Positions 42,579 to 50,901 of a DNA stretch of 64,000 nt are shown here, piece by piece. Position numbers and translations under genes: made by a program. Each line of letters begins with the position of its first letter. Position 1 is the first letter of the stretch. The stretch comes from Methylobacterium dankookense (GTDB lineage Bacteria > Pseudomonadota > Alphaproteobacteria > Rhizobiales > Beijerinckiaceae), in assembly GCF_902141855.1 (NCBI RefSeq), contig NZ_CABFVH010000012.1, positions 58,169-122,168 on the forward strand, written 5' to 3'. Below the pieces are notes generated by a model. That model saw nothing but the letters and a program-made list of their open reading frames with translations. It made no database searches and was not told the DNA's origin.

Positions 42579-42663
42579 CAGACCAGAGCCTTTGGGCTAT
42601 TTCCACCGTCCAGCGCGCGTTGCCGAAGCGGTCGACCGCTCGCCCTGGGTCGGCGGCTGGAAC

Positions 42664-42749
42664 GCTCCTGAGCCGGCTCGGCGAAGGAGAGCGCGTCGAA
42701 ACAAGGACTTGGAGCCCTTCCCGGTGGCAGCGCGATCGGGAGCGGCTCC
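42664..42749. repeat. Double-hairpin intergenic repeat, degenerate copy C
   Basis: Aligns with copy D over GAGAGCGCGTCGAAACAAGG (from 42688) and the following hairpin GGAGCC (42711-42716) / GGCTCC (42744-42749) with CAGCGCGATCGGGAGCGG between. Its first hairpin is eroded: the conserved TGCCGGTTC loop reads GAGCCGGCTCGG. It precedes moeA by 28 bases. Confidence 0.7.
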
Positions 42750-42777
42750 ACGACAAGAACGCACCGGGGAGGCGGAT

Positions 42778-44016
42778 ATGGGGGCATCGACCAAGGGGGC
42801 CGACATGCCGGAGATCGCGGAGGCGCTCTCCCGGATGGAAGGGATGCTGCCCGCGGTCGGCACGGAGCGTGTCGCCCTCGACAAGGCCGCCGGCCGGGTC
42901 TGCGCCGAGTCCCTCGCCGCTCGCCTCGACGCACCGCCCTTCGCGGTCGCCGCCATGGACGGCTACGCCCTGCGCTGGGCCGATGCCGGTGCGCCCCTGC
43001 GCTGCCTCGGCACGGCGCGGGCCGGGGATCCGCTCGGGGGGCCGGTCTCGCCGGGCACCTGCCTCCGGATCTTCACCGGCGCGCCGGTCCCGCCCGGGGC
43101 CGACACGGTCGTCGTGCAGGAACTGGCCGAGGCCGCGGGCGACCGGGTCCGCATCCTGCCCGGCGCCGAGCCGCACCGGCACATCCGGGCGGCCGGGGAC
43201 AACCTTCGCACGGGTGCTCCGATCCTGCGCCCCGGGACGCGCCTCACGGCCCGCCATGTCGGCCTCCTCGCTGCGGCCGGGCACGCGGAGGTCGCGGTCC
43301 ACCGCCGGCCCCGCGTCGCGATCCTCTCCACCGGGAACGAGCTGTCGGAGCGCTTCGCGGTGGATCGGGGCGCGCAGATCCTCGACGCCAACCGCCCGGC
43401 CCTGAAGGCGCTGGTCCAGGCCTGGGGCGGCGTGCCGCGCGATCTCGGCATCGTGCCCGACGAGCCGGATGCGCTTTCAAGCGCGCTGGCCCGGGTGCTC
43501 GATGCCGGCGACATCGATCTCCTGGTGACCTCGGGCGGCGCGTCGGTGGGCGACTTCGACCTCGTCTGCCCGACGCTTGCCGCGCTCGGCTTCGCGCCGG
43601 CCTTCCGCAAGGTCCGGATGCGGCCCGGCAAGGCGACCCTGTTCGGACAGTTCGGCGGCCTGCCGGTCCTGGGCTTGCCCGGGAACGCGGTGGCCGCACT
43701 CGTCAGCGCCCTCGTCTTCCTCAGGCCGGCCCTGTCGCTGCTGGCCGGGACCGGACGGGCGGCTCTTCCCGAGGAGCGGGCGATCCTCGCGACGCCGCTG
43801 CCGGCGACGGGCCCGCGCACGACCTTCCTGCGCGGGCGGCTCGACCGGGGACCCGCCGGGGGTGCGGTCTTCGCGGTCCTCGCCGACCAGGACAACGCCA
43901 TGCTCTCGGGCCTGGCCGAAGCCGACGCCCTGGTGCTGCGCCCGGCCGACGCGCCGCCTGCCGCGGCGGGCGAACCGGTCTCCATCATCCGCTTCGATCG
44001 CGCGCCCGGCTTCTGA
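42778..44016 (+). CDS. moeA: Molybdopterin molybdenumtransferase MoeA
   Basis: 412 residues. Inserts molybdenum into adenylylated molybdopterin, the last step of Moco formation before MGD synthesis. Motifs: AMDGYALRWADA near 60, FTGAPVPPGADTVVVQE near 99, RVAILSTGNELSE near 180, LVTSGGASVGDFDLV near 245 and VLGLPGNAVAAL near 295. A GGGGAGG box precedes the ATG at 42778. The canonical GLPGNPVA reads GLPGNAVA. It supplies cofactor to oxidoreductases such as the one at 36634 and lies with modABC and a ModE-type regulator. Confidence 0.94.
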   Translation: MGASTKGADMPEIAEALSRMEGMLPAVGTERVALDKAAGRVCAESLAARLDAPPFAVAAMDGYALRWADAGAPLRCLGTARAGDPLGGPVSPGTCLRIFTGAPVPPGADTVVVQELAEAAGDRVRILPGAEPHRHIRAAGDNLRTGAPILRPGTRLTARHVGLLAAAGHAEVAVHRRPRVAILSTGNELSERFAVDRGAQILDANRPALKALVQAWGGVPRDLGIVPDEPDALSSALARVLDAGDIDLLVTSGGASVGDFDLVCPTLAALGFAPAFRKVRMRPGKATLFGQFGGLPVLGLPGNAVAALVSALVFLRPALSLLAGTGRAALPEERAILATPLPATGPRTTFLRGRLDRGPAGGAVFAVLADQDNAMLSGLAEADALVLRPADAPPAAAGEPVSIIRFDRAPGF

Positions 44017-44084
44017 TCCGGCCCTGGGTCTCGTCGGCCCTGCGGTGAAAGGCTAGAATCCCTATAATCCGGGAGGAGCGCAGA

Positions 44085-44459
44085 ATGGCCCGCTTGAGCA
44101 TCCGCATCGATCTCGGGCCCGACAACCGTCTGGGCCCGGGCAAGGTGCAGCTCCTCGAGATGATCGCGGCGCACGGCTCGATCTCGGCCGCGGGCCGGGC
44201 GCTCGGCATGTCCTATCGCCGGGCCTGGCTGCTGGTCGAGGCCCTGAACACCGGCTTCGGCCAGCCGCTCGTCGAGGCCCAGGTCGGCGGCAAGGCCGGC
44301 GGCGGGGCGCGGCTCTCGCCCTTCGGCGTGGACGTCGTCGCCTCCTATCGCGCGATCGAGCAGGCCGCCGAGACGGCGGCCGCCCCCTTCCTGGCGCGCC
44401 TGTCGGCCGAGCCCGACCCGGCCGCCCGCCCGCGCCCGCGGGCCCGCGCGCAGGGCTGA
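44085..44459 (+). CDS. ModE-type winged-helix regulator, DNA-binding domain only
   Basis: 124 residues, the LysR/ModE N-terminal fold: LGPGKVQLLEMIAAHGSISA, AGRALGMSYRRAWLLVEALN (helix-turn-helix) and QVGGKAGGGARLSPFGVDVV. The C-terminal molybdate-binding (TOBE) pair of E. coli ModE is missing, so molybdate sensing must be indirect or come from another protein. The tail is Arg/Pro-rich. It is 68 bases after moeA in the same direction and probably controls the molybdenum genes. Confidence 0.85.
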   Translation: MARLSIRIDLGPDNRLGPGKVQLLEMIAAHGSISAAGRALGMSYRRAWLLVEALNTGFGQPLVEAQVGGKAGGGARLSPFGVDVVASYRAIEQAAETAAAPFLARLSAEPDPAARPRPRARAQG

Positions 44460-44971
44460 GCGCAAAGCCCGGCGACATTTCTCGCGATGAGGATGGATTA
44501 AGGCGAGCCTCCCACCCGTGCTAGCCGCATTGTCGACAAAGGCTTAGAGCGGATTCCCGAGATCCCTGACGAGACCGCCATGGGAGGACCGATGACCGCT
44601 CGCTTCCCGGATGCATCCGCTGCGCCTGCGTCCCGCTCCAGACTGGCTGTCGCTCTCCCGCGCCCTCGGCGTGGGTCAGCCGGCGCCGGCCACCTGCCCG
44701 GACATGGGCCTCGTCACGGCGCTCTTCACCACGACCTGCGACTGGCGCGTCAGCGACCTCGTCCTCGTCTTCTCGATCGGCATCGTGGTCCAGCGCCGCG
44801 CATGACGGGGCGGGCATCGGGCGGGGCGGGTTCAGCCTCGGCGCGGCCTTGGCCTGGGTCATCGTCGGCATCCCGATCCTCTGGGGCATCTGGATCACGC
44901 TGTCGAAGGCCCTGATCCTGTTCCGCCGACGGGGCCATCCCGGGGCGGCTCGGCAGCAGAATGGAGCGAGC
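44460..44971. other. Intergenic region with a possible short reading frame
   Basis: About 510 bases between the ModE-type gene and the AmpG-like gene. A frame at 44611-44805 (64 codons from ATG, ending VSDLVLVFSIGIVVQRRA) has a hydrophobic end but no recognised family. It is followed in another frame by a relic transmembrane segment (44801-44971, separate entry). The first 120 bases show no feature. Confidence 0.4.
44801..44971 (+). pseudogene. Relic of an MFS transporter small subunit, in frame with the AmpG-like gene
   Basis: The open frame upstream of the AmpG-like ATG reads GFSLGAALAWVIVGIPILWG (44828-44887) then IWITLSKALILF, one hydrophobic helix with the pattern of the roughly 40-50-residue small subunit found beside some MFS (oxalate/formate-like) transporters. 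There is no ATG for it, and no stop separates it from the transporter. It looks like a truncated leftover. Confidence 0.45.
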
Positions 44972-46300
44972 ATGAACGCGCCGACCGTCGCCAGATCCGA
45001 GAGGACGCCGTTCTGGTCGGCGCTGTTCACCGACCGGCGGATCGCTCCGGCCGTCGGGCTCGGCTTCACCTCCGGGATCCCGTTCCTGCTCGTCTACGCC
45101 ACGCAATCCGCTTGGCTGTCCGACATCGGCATCTCGATCGCCACGATCGGGCTGCTCAGCGAGTTGACCCTCGCCTACAAGTTCAAGTTCGTCTGGGCGC
45201 CGTTCCTGGACCGCTACGATCCGCCCCTGTTCGGGCGGGCGCTCGGGCGACGGCGCGGCTGGATCGTCGTGGCGCAGTTGAGCGTCATGGCGATGCTTGC
45301 CGGCATCGCCTTCGGCGATCCGGCGAACTGGCTCGCCTGGACGATCGCCTTCTCGCTGGCGCTCGGCTTCGCGGGCGCGACCCTCGACCTCGTCATCGAC
45401 GGCTGGCGCATCACCAGCGTGCGGCCGCCCGAGAAGCAGGCCGTGCTGTCGTCCTGGACGGAGATCGGCTGGCGCCTCGGCAATCTCGCGGCCGGTGCCG
45501 GCGCCCTGTTCCTGGCCGACCGGATCGGCTGGCGCGGCGCCTATCTCGGCATGGGCGCACTGATGTCCGTCGGCATGCTCGCCGCCGTGCTCGCGCCCGA
45601 GCCGCCGTCGGACCTGCGCCCCCATCAGCCCCGAGCCGGCTTCGTCGACACGGTCTGGGCCCCGATCCGGGAGCTCCTCACCCGCCTCGGCCCGATGGCA
45701 CCCGCTATCCTGCTTCTCATCGCCGGCTTCCGCATGCCGGGCTACGTCGCGAGCGCTATGGCGATCCCGCTGTTCAAGCACCAGGGCTTCTCCAACACCG
45801 ACATCGCCACCGTCACCAAGCTCTTCGGCTTCTGGATCGGGCTCGGCGGGACCTTCCTGGCCGGCGCTCTGATCCCGCGGATCGGCATGTTGCCGAGCCT
45901 CCTCATCGGCACCGTGGCGGGCTCGGCCTCTCACCTGAGCCTCGCCTATCTCGCGGCCCATGGAGGCGACGGCGGGGCGGCCTTCTGGACCTTCGCAATC
46001 ACCGTCGGCATCGACGGGTTCGCCTATGCCTTCGCCTCCGTCGTGCTCATCACCTACATGTCGACGCTCGCCTCGACCGAGCATGCGGCGAGCCAGTTCG
46101 GACTTCTGACCTCCCTCTGCGCGTTCCCGGGCAGCGTGCTCGCCGGCCTGTCGGGCTTCGTCGTCGAGCGGACGGGCTTCACCTGGTTCTTCGTCTGGAC
46201 GTCCCTGATCGGCCTGCCGGTGGCGCTGCTCGCGCTCTACGTCTGGGTCAAGGTCGGCCTCTCCGACGAGGCTGCACCGCAGGCTGCCGCGAATTCCTGA
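44972..46300 (+). CDS. AmpG-like MFS permease
   Basis: 442 residues, about twelve membrane helices. It resembles AmpG/PAT permeases, which import anhydromuropeptides: GLGFTSGIPFLLVYATQSAW, LTLAYKFKFVWAPFLDRYDP, ATLDLVIDGWRITSVRP, SASHLSLAYLAAH, AFASVVLITYMSTLASTEHA and ASQFGLLTSLCAFPGSVLAG are typical. A role in wall recycling or beta-lactamase induction is likely but not shown. GGAGCGAG directly upstream supports the ATG at 44972. The open frame continues upstream through a relic helix. No peptidoglycan gene is adjacent. Confidence 0.83.
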   Translation: MNAPTVARSERTPFWSALFTDRRIAPAVGLGFTSGIPFLLVYATQSAWLSDIGISIATIGLLSELTLAYKFKFVWAPFLDRYDPPLFGRALGRRRGWIVVAQLSVMAMLAGIAFGDPANWLAWTIAFSLALGFAGATLDLVIDGWRITSVRPPEKQAVLSSWTEIGWRLGNLAAGAGALFLADRIGWRGAYLGMGALMSVGMLAAVLAPEPPSDLRPHQPRAGFVDTVWAPIRELLTRLGPMAPAILLLIAGFRMPGYVASAMAIPLFKHQGFSNTDIATVTKLFGFWIGLGGTFLAGALIPRIGMLPSLLIGTVAGSASHLSLAYLAAHGGDGGAAFWTFAITVGIDGFAYAFASVVLITYMSTLASTEHAASQFGLLTSLCAFPGSVLAGLSGFVVERTGFTWFFVWTSLIGLPVALLALYVWVKVGLSDEAAPQAAANS

Positions 46301-46503
46301 CCCCCGGCGGACATCAGAAGCGCCTGCCACCGGGCAGCCCATTCCCGGATTGCGGATGATGGCGAAGGCAAGCCTCGGCCGTGCGCAGACTTGCCTGAGC
46401 GTCCGAAAGAATTGCCGATCATCGCCGGCCTCGGAAGCTGCATGACGGCCTGAGAGACGGATCAGGGCCGAAACCACGATCGCAACGGCGCGCCGACAAG
46501 GCC

Positions 46504-47718
46504 TTACGCTTTCCGGATCCACCAGAGCGCGCCGACGAGGCAGGCATTCGTCAAAGCCAGGATGAACAGTACCCGCCACAGGGCATCGGGACCTGCCTGG
46601 GTCAACAGGAAGGCCGCGAGTGATGGGGAGAACGCCTGCGCGATCCATGCGGGCCGTGCGAGCCGGCCATTGAGCACGGCGTAATGCTCATGCCCGAACA
46701 GGGCCAGAGGCACTGTGCTTCGTGCGATCGAGTAGAGGCCGTTCCCGCCTCCGTAGATCGCAAGCCATATTCCGACGCCCGGGACACGGGCGGCGAGGAG
46801 AAGCAGACCCAGAGCGATCGCCGCGCTCGCGGCCGTCAGGGTCCAGAGCGGATGATGCCGCCCTCTGCCAGCGATCTCCATCACGCGCGTCGCCACCTTC
46901 GCCGGCCCGATCACAGCCGCAGCGGCGATGGCTGACGCCATCAGCATGCCGTGCCCCTGGAGCAGGATCAGGAGATGCACCGCGACGATCGACAGGATCG
47001 CGCCGCTGAGGATCAGGACGGCCGCAAAAAGCAGGAACGTTCTCTGCTCTCGCGGTGAAAGCGACCCCGTCATCGCCCTCGGCGCGCTGGCCCGATGCGC
47101 CCGCCCCGGAGCCGAAGGGATCAGCCCGAGTACCAGCGGCAGCGAGATCACGAGATGCAGCCCGGCGTAAGCGAAGCAGGTGCCCCGCCAGCCGAGCTGA
47201 TCGACGAGAAAGCCCGATAGCGGCCAGCAGACGGTGGTCGCGAACCCGCCCCAGAGGGTCAGGTAGGTGATCGCCATCCGTGCCCGTGCACCGTACAGCT
47301 GACCCAGGGCCGCAAACGCCGAATCGTACAGGCCACAAGCCATCCCGAGGCCGAGCAGCAGCCAGCCGGCGAGGTAGACGGGCAGGGACGGCGCGAGACC
47401 CAGCACGATATGCCCGGATGCGAAGAGAAGCGCAGCCGATGCCAGCACCGGTCGCCCGCCATAGCGATCGATCTTCACGCCGACCTGCGGCGAGGCGAGC
47501 GCCGCAACGATCAGGCCCAGGGTGAAGCCGCCGACGATCCAGGTCAGAGGCCATCCGGTGTCTCGCGAGATCGGACCGGCGAGTACGGCAAGCAGGTGGA
47601 ACGACGTGCCCCAGGCAAAGATCTCCACGATGCCCAGCGCACTGATGACGGTGAGGCGGCTGCGGCCGCCCGAGTCAGGCGGCACCGAGTGTCGGTTTCG
47701 TGCTGGCGGGACTGCCAC
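46504..47718 (-). CDS. MFS transporter (OFA/monocarboxylate-like)
   Basis: 404 residues with about twelve helices. Typical MFS loops are GPISRDTGWPLTWIVGGFTL, ASPQVGVKIDRYGGRPVL and AITYLTLWGGFATTVCWPLS, close to the YbfB/OFA-type monocarboxylate or drug transporters. The start is a GTG at 47718 and is uncertain. GC content looks lower here than in the flanking core genes, and IS remnants lie within 3 kb, which suggests acquisition by transfer. Substrate unknown. Confidence 0.75.
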   Translation of the reverse strand: MAVPPARNRHSVPPDSGGRSRLTVISALGIVEIFAWGTSFHLLAVLAGPISRDTGWPLTWIVGGFTLGLIVAALASPQVGVKIDRYGGRPVLASAALLFASGHIVLGLAPSLPVYLAGWLLLGLGMACGLYDSAFAALGQLYGARARMAITYLTLWGGFATTVCWPLSGFLVDQLGWRGTCFAYAGLHLVISLPLVLGLIPSAPGRAHRASAPRAMTGSLSPREQRTFLLFAAVLILSGAILSIVAVHLLILLQGHGMLMASAIAAAAVIGPAKVATRVMEIAGRGRHHPLWTLTAASAAIALGLLLLAARVPGVGIWLAIYGGGNGLYSIARSTVPLALFGHEHYAVLNGRLARPAWIAQAFSPSLAAFLLTQAGPDALWRVLFILALTNACLVGALWWIRKA

Positions 47719-48197
47719 TGCGCTCGTGCCAACGCGGCATGCGGTTCACGATCCTGATCCTCTGACCATCCTTCGGCCGTAATGATGGAATGCAACCCAA
47801 GCAGCAACGGCCTCTACATGTCGTCCTCAGAGTGCTGGGAGGATGTGAGAAGCCGTAAGGGGACGCTCAAGGCGGACGGGTCAGATGAGTAGCCCCTTGC
47901 TGGCAGGATGTGCCGAAGTGGGAATGGACTTCTCGTTTAAAACAAAACCGAAATTAAATGTCTAGATGCAGGACCGACAGACCGGCTTTAGGGCGATCTA
48001 CAGCAGCGGAACAGGCCTTGCCTGATTGACGACCCCTCCAGCTGCTACCGCGTCCGGTTGATCAGACCGGACGCGGTAGCAGCAAGCCCCGCGCGGCGCT
48101 TGAGCGAAGGCGACATCCGCCATCCGAAGGGATCACCCGGATGTCGTATGAGACGTTCGGTCCGGAGGGTGGCGGGTAGAGGGTTGCATCTGGAACA
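47719..48197. other. Divergent intergenic region with an AT-rich patch
   Basis: About 480 bases between the MFS gene (minus) and the AraC-type gene (plus). It contains an AT-rich patch near 47930-47970 (TTTAAAACAAAACCGAAATT), a likely promoter zone, and a perfect 18-bp hairpin at 48041-48083. No coding frame looked convincing. Confidence 0.5.
48041..48083. repeat. Perfect 18-bp inverted repeat upstream of the AraC-type gene
   Basis: GCTGCTACCGCGTCCGGT (48041-48058) pairs without mismatch with its complement at 48066-48083 around a 7-base TGATCAG loop. It lies between two divergently read genes, so it is not a terminator between convergent genes. Its start codon neighbour is 115 bases downstream. 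Confidence 0.9.
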
Positions 48198-49196
48198 ATG
48201 GCACAACGCGTCACCTTCTCCACGGCGACCGGCCGCGAGCTCAGCGAAGCCAGGTTCACGGCCTACCATGACCTTTACGCTCCCGTTGCGGATGTCAGCC
48301 GCCTCGGTGACGACTTCTCGGTTGCAGTCGAGGCGCATCGGCTCGGCGAGATCCTGGCCTTCGATCGCAAGCTGAAGAGTGTCAGCCATGCGCGCAGTCC
48401 GAAGCGCGTGGCCCGCAACGGCTTCGATCACTTCACCGTACAGCTGGCGCTCCGGGGCTCGTTCTGGGTCACGACCGTGCATGGCGAGCGGGAGGTCGAA
48501 CCCGGAGCGCTGGCGCTCATCGACATGACGCAGTGGATGCGCACGGATGCGCCCGACGCCGAGATCATAACGCTGAGCGTGCCGCGCGAGCACTTCGACG
48601 CGACGGGCGAAGCCAGGCGCCTCCACGGCGCAGTGCTGCCGCCCGGCCGGGCAGTCCTGCTCAAGGATTTCATCCTATCCTGTCTTCGCAACGAGGCGTT
48701 GCTTGGGCCCGCGGACTCGCCCCGCATCGAACGCGTTGCGATCGATCTTCTCGGGCTCGCGCTCTCCGATCGATCGTCCATCGAACAAGCTCAGCCGGAA
48801 ACCTCGGCCGACATCGTTTGCCGATCTCGAGCCAAGGCCTTCATCGACGCCCATCTCGGCGTCACGCCGGACGAGGTCGCGCGTGCGGTCGGCCGATCGC
48901 GGTCAAGCCTCTATCGCGCTTTCGAGCCGGTCGGCGGCATCGCGGAGTTCATTCAAACGCGGCGACTCGCCAGGCTCCGGCGCGTGCTGGGGCGCGTCGA
49001 TGACACGCGCAAGATCTCCGAGATGATCTATGATTGCGGATTTTCCAACAATAGCCACGGCACACGCCTCTTCAAGGCAGCATTCGGCATAACACCCGGA
49101 GACTATCGATCGGCGCGCCTCGATGGACTGGCTGTGAATTTGGACAGAGGAGACGCATCCACGATCTTCGCCGACTGGTGGGCGTCGCTGAGGTAA
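48198..49196 (+). CDS. AraC-family transcriptional regulator
   Basis: 332 residues. The N-terminal part (1-215) is an AraC-binding/cupin-like ligand domain (FDHFTVQLALRGSFWVTTVH, VEPGALALIDMTQWMRT). The C-terminal DNA-binding domain has SRAKAFIDAHLGVTPDEVAR, the first helix-turn-helix (VGRSRSSLYRAFEPVGG), RRLARLRRVLGRV and the second (KISEMIYDCGFSNNSHGTRL, ITPGDYR). It diverges from the MFS transporter gene, so it may regulate that gene. Codon use is less GC-extreme than in the core genes, in line with transfer. Confidence 0.87.
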   Translation: MAQRVTFSTATGRELSEARFTAYHDLYAPVADVSRLGDDFSVAVEAHRLGEILAFDRKLKSVSHARSPKRVARNGFDHFTVQLALRGSFWVTTVHGEREVEPGALALIDMTQWMRTDAPDAEIITLSVPREHFDATGEARRLHGAVLPPGRAVLLKDFILSCLRNEALLGPADSPRIERVAIDLLGLALSDRSSIEQAQPETSADIVCRSRAKAFIDAHLGVTPDEVARAVGRSRSSLYRAFEPVGGIAEFIQTRRLARLRRVLGRVDDTRKISEMIYDCGFSNNSHGTRLFKAAFGITPGDYRSARLDGLAVNLDRGDASTIFADWWASLR

Positions 49197-49209
49197 CGTA
49201 CTCGCTCGA

Positions 49210-49311
49210 CTTGGCGGCAGCGAGAAAGCCGTCCAGCCTCGGTGAGCGGCAGACCAGATGGCGTGCCGCAGGCGTCCACGACGAGGTGCCGCATCGTGTC
49301 CGGATCAAACC
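49210..49311 (-). pseudogene. IS5-like transposase fragment
   Basis: The minus strand reads DPDTMRHLVVDACGTPSGLP then LTEAGRLSRCRQV. The core HLVVDACGTPSGLPLT fits the conserved (K-x-H)-x-VVD-x-x-G-x-P-x-x-L-x-LT strand of IS5-type DDE transposases. Only about 34 codons remain and no ends or further motifs are visible. Confidence 0.5.
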
Positions 49312-49806
49312 CGGTCCGTCGGGTTCGGCCCAACCTCCGAGACTGGGTCGGTGTATGGTCCCGGGATGTGGTGTGACGGGTCGAGCCTGAAGCGTTCGGG
49401 TTCTTTCGTCCAGGCCTGAAGGCCATGCTCGTATGGGGTGAGGCCGCGAAGCGTCTTCAGCCGACGAGCGTGGTTGGAGGCGTCCACGAACAGCTGGAGA
49501 TGGGCCCGGAGCTGCTCGTGGGTCTCGTAATGGTAGCGCTTGACTGTCGCGTCCTTGATGGTGCGGTTCGTCCGCTCGACTTGACCGTTGGTCCACGGAT
49601 GGCTGGGCTTGGTCAGGCGATGCTCGATGTCGTGCTCGTGGCAAGCACGACATCGAGCATGTGCCGGCTGTAGAGGGGGCCGGATGTATCGTGGTCGGGC
49701 TAACGCCGTAGCGCTTGGTGGCCGCTCTCACGCTCTCTTGACGTAGCTGTATTGCGCGACGAACTGCCTCCGTCGTGCGGGCGCTGCCGTGGAGAGTTTG
49801 GCCCGT
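49305..49806 (-). pseudogene. IS481-family transposase, internally deleted
   Basis: The N-terminal fragment reads GQTLHGSARTTEAVRRAIQL then RQESVRAATKRYGVSPTTI (down from 49803), the helix-turn-helix start of IS481 transposases; its start codon has become ACG. The C-terminal fragment, in another frame, reads CRACHEHDIEHRLTKPSHPW, then TNGQVERTNRTIKDATVKRY and FVDASNHARRLKTLRGLTPY, the end of the DDE domain. The first two catalytic Asp residues and some 170 codons between are lost. A perfect inverted repeat sits at the junction (49621-49659). Confidence 0.85.
49621..49659. repeat. Perfect 16-bp inverted repeat at the IS481 deletion junction
   Basis: TGCTCGATGTCGTGCT (49621-49636) / AGCACGACATCGAGCA (49644-49659), 7-base spacer. 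One arm is part of the conserved transposase coding sequence (HDIEH region), the other is its inverted copy. Confidence 0.9.
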
Positions 49807-49863
49807 AGCGCATCCCTCGCAGCAGGGTGGTCAAACGTACCACCACACCATGGGATCAAATAG

Positions 49864-50901
49864 CTAGCGGCCACGCCGATCCGGAGGAGGCTTGTAGGCT
49901 TCTGGCGGCAGGTCGCGCGACAGGCTCTCGCCTGTCGCGCGACCGGAGGCGGGATTCGGCATCAGCGCACGACTCGGCGGGTCGGCTGAACGATGCTCAT
50001 CCGTGATGAAGCGTTGCGCCCGACCCGATGCCGACGGCTCGGAGGGCGCGATCTCGGGGGGCTCCGACGGGGCGATGTAGCGGCGGCCCGAGACGTCGGG
50101 ATTGGCCGTTGTCGGCGGCGTGTTGGGCGGGGCCGGTTGCGCGGGCGGCGGCGGCGCGGATGGCGGCAGGGGCGCCGGCTTCTGCTGCGCGGCCGGCTTC
50201 GGCTCTGCCTCGGTCGGAGCGGGACGCTTCGCTGCGCGCATGGGGGGAGAGGGCGTCCGCCGGACCACCGGGCGGTTGGGGCGCTGAATCACCACCGCGT
50301 CGGGCAGGCTGATGGTCAGGCGCTCGACCGCCGCAATGAGATCATCGAGGCTCGCCAGGGCCGTTCGGCACAGCCGGATCCGCAGGGACATCGCGCGACG
50401 ACCGGGGGTGGGCTGGACCAGCGGGCCGAACGCACCCGGGCCGTCCGCCGAGCGCTGACCGGCGCTCGGCCGCTCGAACCATTGCCATGCGTAGAGGCAA
50501 TCCGCGCCGACCGCCATGCCGACCGGACCGTACGCGTTTCGCCGCGGAGCGAGAACGACGCGCAGAATCTGGCCGGGGAAGCGGACCGCGATCTCACCCT
50601 CGATCCCGAACTGGCTCGGCTTGGCGAGCCGTGGAGGGAAGGCGAGCAGGAGATCGCCGGTCTCGTTGCGCAACGCGATCTCGGCGTGGTTGCGACCGTC
50701 GCCGCCTTCGAACCGGATGCGCTGGTCGAAGCCGTCGCGCAGGCGCGTCTCCACCACGCCGCCGACCGGCCCCGCTCCGGGAAGACGCAGGACCGGCACG
50801 GGCTGGGCCATCGCTTGGGTGGCGGCCAGGGAGGCGACCAGGAATCCAAGGGCGCCGATCAGGGTATCGGCGCGCAGGCCGGGCCCTACATCCCGGATCA
50901 C
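49864..50901 (-). CDS. bcsN: Cellulose biosynthesis protein BcsN-like
   Basis: 345 residues from a GTG that overlaps the stop of the preceding TPR gene (GTGA). The N-terminus is a signal peptide or anchor (LIGALGFLVASLAATQAMAQ). The folded part contains GADCLYAWQWFERPSAGQRS and RIRLCRTALASLDDLIAAVE, features I associate with the BcsN family of alphaproteobacterial cellulose operons. The C-terminal third is a long Pro/Ala-rich disordered tail (KPAPLPPSAPPPPAQPAPPN). It is the last gene of the operon; the molecular role of BcsN is unknown. Confidence 0.65.
   Translation of the reverse strand: MIRDVGPGLRADTLIGALGFLVASLAATQAMAQPVPVLRLPGAGPVGGVVETRLRDGFDQRIRFEGGDGRNHAEIALRNETGDLLLAFPPRLAKPSQFGIEGEIAVRFPGQILRVVLAPRRNAYGPVGMAVGADCLYAWQWFERPSAGQRSADGPGAFGPLVQPTPGRRAMSLRIRLCRTALASLDDLIAAVERLTISLPDAVVIQRPNRPVVRRTPSPPMRAAKRPAPTEAEPKPAAQQKPAPLPPSAPPPPAQPAPPNTPPTTANPDVSGRRYIAPSEPPEIAPSEPSASGRAQRFITDEHRSADPPSRALMPNPASGRATGESLSRDLPPEAYKPPPDRRGR

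Noticed and set aside
42571..42660. Transposase-like remnant in the moeA upstream gap (minus strand RFGNARWTVEIAQRLWSGI)
   Set aside because: Too short and without DDE residues or inverted ends; no family could be assigned.
46301..49863. Prophage or integrative element
   Set aside because: No integrase, phage structural gene, tRNA junction or direct repeats were seen; only decayed IS fragments and transporter/regulator genes.
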